From: Rhizobium sp. P32RR-XVIII
GTDB taxonomy: Bacteria > Pseudomonadota > Alphaproteobacteria > Rhizobiales > Rhizobiaceae
Assembly (NCBI RefSeq): GCF_012641395.1
Contig: NZ_JABAIH010000009.1
Coordinates: 1-64,000 of the forward strand
Length of the DNA stretch: 64,000 nt
Direction: 5' to 3'
Shown piece after piece: positions 62,070-64,000 of the stretch. The position numbers and the translations under genes are program-made. The notes under the pieces were generated by a model, which was not told the origin of the DNA, did not search any database, and worked only from the letters and a program-made list of their open reading frames with translations. The stretch's first letter is position 1. Each line of letters starts with the position of its first letter.

Positions 62070-62880
62070 CTCAACCTCTATGGCCTCCTGTCCTCGTCGG
62101 CGAGGGGAAATCATCCCTCACGATGCAGCTGATCTATCACGCGGTCGTCGAGCGGCATCCGGTTCTCTCCTCTCCTATGACCAGCCTCAGCTCAATGCAT
62201 TCGCCAGATGATCGCGCAGGTGCACGGCATCAACGTCCGCCAGCAGCGCGATCCGTCTCGTCTGACGACCTAGAACGAGCAGGACCGATGCGATAGCTTC
62301 GCCACGTGGATCGATCGGCAGCCCCTCGAAATCATCCGCTGCCAGCGAGAGAGCATACCCAACTGGTGACATATGCCCGCCGCTTCATCAAAAAGCGCGC
62401 CAACGGCAAGACGCGCTTTATCGTCATCGACCACATTGGCATTGTGAAGCCGCGCGATCCGAAGCTGTCTCCGGGACCGCATCTCCGGTGAAGTCACAGT
62501 CGAGTTGAAGGCGCTGGCCGACGAGACCGAGAGCGCGATCCTCATCCTCAACCAGCGCAACAGCTTCGGCACCCGCCGCGACAACCCACGGCCCATCTCG
62601 GCCGACCTATAACGGGGCGAGGGCGCCAAGGCCGACTATGACGCCATCGTCTAGCTCTACCGCGCCGAGAAGTACAAAGCCGACCGCGTGGCCATCGCCG
62701 CTACCGATGCCGACTGGAAGAAGATCAACAGCGTCTTCGGCTCCAACGTCGAGGGAGTAGCCGAGATCGGCAGCACAAATGCCGCTTCGGTGATCCGACC
62801 ATTCGCGAGCGTATGACCTTCGAGGCGCAATTCACCCGATACGTATCGATGCGGCCAGAGCGGCCGGCGGAGTTGTTCTG
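62070..62880 (+). pseudogene. Phage-type replicative DNA helicase (DnaB-like), degraded
   Basis: Pieces in different frames give GEGKSSLTMQLIYHAVVE (Walker A region), YARRFIKKRANGKTRFIVID HIGIV (Walker B), LKALADETESAILILNQRNS and RGEGAKADYDAIV, LYRAEKYKADRVAIAATDAD, typical of the DnaB C-terminal domain. In-frame TAA and TAG codons and shifts interrupt it. It indicates an old prophage or plasmid replication module. Confidence 0.6.
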
Positions 62881-63728
62881 ATGAAGCAGCTCTCATTCTT
62901 CGACATGATGGCAGCGCCCCCGGCGCCGGTAGCCGCGCCGGTTGCGGCAAAAGTAAAGCTCTCGCCTTGGCAGATCGAGCAAAGAGACAGCCGGCTAGCC
63001 CGCTTTGCGTACCGTGACAGCCTGCCCAGCGATGATGCCGGAATGCTCAACCAAGCTTGGATAGAGCTTCGCGCCTATGACACCGCGGTTCGGAACGCCG
63101 ACTACGACGGTATGGTGATCTCTGGGAACCGCCTGAAGGCGATCGGCGAGCATGCGTTCGGGTTGACGGTCGAAGAAGCTCAAAAGGGTGGCCCTCCGGA
63201 CGGCAACGAGCGGTTCTTCTGCCTATACGATGCATGGCAGTGGTTATCAGCTGCGCTCGCCGCTGACGACGGTAAGATTTCGATGTTCGGTCAGAAAGGC
63301 CGCTTTGAGATCGAGACGCCGGTTGTCGGGTTGATTTCGCCTATGCGGGCATCTTCGGTTTCTGCGGTGGCGATGCTCGTGTCATCGACCATGAAAAGCC
63401 GTTCTTTTCCGAAACAGGCTACCGATCATTTCAAGTCTGCCCTGATGATTTCGTGATTGCAGCCGCAAAGCGCGACTGCCGGCGCTGGCTAGAAAGGGTT
63501 TGCCTCGGGCAACTCACTGAAGGCGGAAAGAAGAAGATCCACCTAACCCGAGCATGGCCTTCCTATGCGCGGCAGTGGCGGGATTCCCGAAATTACGCCG
63601 AAAAATATGCGCGCATAGACGGTTGGACCGAAGAGCGACGGGCAGAGCACGACGCGAAGCAAGCTGCTGCACTGGAGCGAATGGCCGCTGAAGGCATAGA
63701 CCCGGAAGAAGTTTGGAGAAGCAAATGA
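62881..63728 (+). pseudogene. Phage-like hypothetical protein, frameshifted
   Basis: ATG 62881 starts KQLSFFDMMAAPPAPVAAPV, then SRLARFAYRDSLPSDDAGML and NERFFCLYDAWQWLSAALAA. Near 63330 the frame shifts; VDFAYAGIFGFCGGDARVID, HEKPFFSETGYRSFQVCPDD and the later RDCRRWLERVCLGQLTEGGK, HLTRAWPSYARQWRDSRNYA continue in the next frame to 63728. The protein looks like a rhizobial prophage gene. It directly follows the helicase remnant. Confidence 0.55.
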
Positions 63729-63742
63729 ACTACTTTTGGCCT

Positions 63743-63963
63743 TCACGCCAACATCTTTGCTGTAGCAGCGGCGTTCACGAATGCCATCCGAGCCTCCTCG
63801 GCGCTCGCATTCTGACTCAGCGCAGCCAGCATTTGCGTTTAGCCGTTTCATAAAGGGCGTCCGTGGCTCCGGGCCAACGGTGATTGAGACATTCCAGCGC
63901 TTCATCGGGGCCGCAGATTTTTTTGCGAGAACCGTCTCCAATCTTAACGTGCACCGGAATCAT
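63743..63963 (-). pseudogene. DUF982 family protein, frameshifted
   Basis: From ATG 63963 the frame reads IPVHVKIGDGSRKKICGPDE, ALECLNHRWPGATDALYETA, KRKCW, then hits a stop; the family end ALSQNASAEEARMAFVNAAA TAKML is one frame over and stops at 63743. One base is missing near 63832. It starts one base after the stop of an upstream gene. Confidence 0.6.
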
Positions 63964-64000
63964 TCAGGAGACCTTGAAGTCGATCTTGATGACCTTAGCC
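63964..64000 (-). CDS. Partial gene, C-terminal 11 residues
   Basis: The last codons AKVIKIDFKVS and TGA lie at the right edge, immediately upstream of the DUF982 remnant. The rest is outside the window, so no identity can be given. Confidence 0.35.
   Translation of the reverse strand, partial: AKVIKIDFKVS

Noticed and set aside
60890..62296. 468-residue plus-strand frame
   Set aside because: Runs antisense through two clear DUF982 genes and a proline-rich gene; only its last part overlaps real helicase remnants.

Overview
The window looks like an accessory replicon or accessory chromosomal region of a Rhizobium-type alphaproteobacterium. The grounds are high-GC coding with rhizobial family signatures: ROSE-controlled small heat-shock genes, many DUF982 proteins, a Usg protein, HWE/HisKA_2 kinases, an alpha-r14-type small RNA with repeated CCTCCTCCC loops, and ABC transporters for polyols, urea and guanidine. 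I see no rRNA, tRNA, repABC, conjugation genes or CRISPR array. The organism call is inference.

Layout. 1-2.5 kb: IS6 remnant, a ParD/ParE toxin-antitoxin pair and a broken amino-acid-binding protein. 2.6-14.4 kb (minus strand): a long operon with a polyol-type ABC transporter (binding protein, two permeases, a 70-aa membrane protein, two ATPases), an ATP-dependent DhaK-DhaL fusion kinase, and a PTS-type dihydroxyacetone kinase set (DhaL, DhaM-IIA, HPr, full EI, small HTH protein, DhaK). 14.5-15.7 kb: IS remnant, an NfeR1/alpha-r14-like sRNA and a TetR fragment. 15.8-26 kb: a LuxR-type response regulator and a 1128-aa NCS1-permease/hybrid histidine kinase, divergent from urtABCDE (urea ABC importer). 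26-42 kb: a stress island with three intact ROSE-hsp20 genes, one frameshifted hsp20, groES-groEL with a degenerate CIRCE, broken cbpA/cbpM, azoR, gatC, an HAD phosphatase, small hypothetical proteins and many decayed genes. 42-52 kb (minus strand): a guanidine-I (ykkC) riboswitch followed by ABC importer, two DUF1989 proteins (carboxyguanidine deiminase pair), a urea/guanidine carboxylase and allophanate hydrolase. 52-64 kb: frameshifted LysR, histidine-kinase remnant, cspA, small charged proteins, a LOV histidine kinase with response regulator, an HWE kinase, a dead DegP-like protease, DUF982 genes and phage-type helicase debris.

How it works together. Two nitrogen-scavenging modules sit about 16 kb apart: urea import (urt), probably sensed by the adjacent permease-kinase, and guanidine uptake and breakdown to ammonia under a riboswitch. 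The dha operon couples import of a triose or polyol to two energetically different dihydroxyacetone kinases, with its own EI and HPr. The large metabolic operons and groESL are intact, whereas most single accessory genes between them carry frameshifts, stops or deletions, so these regions look like decaying cargo.

All calls come from reading the sequence and translations; no database search was run.
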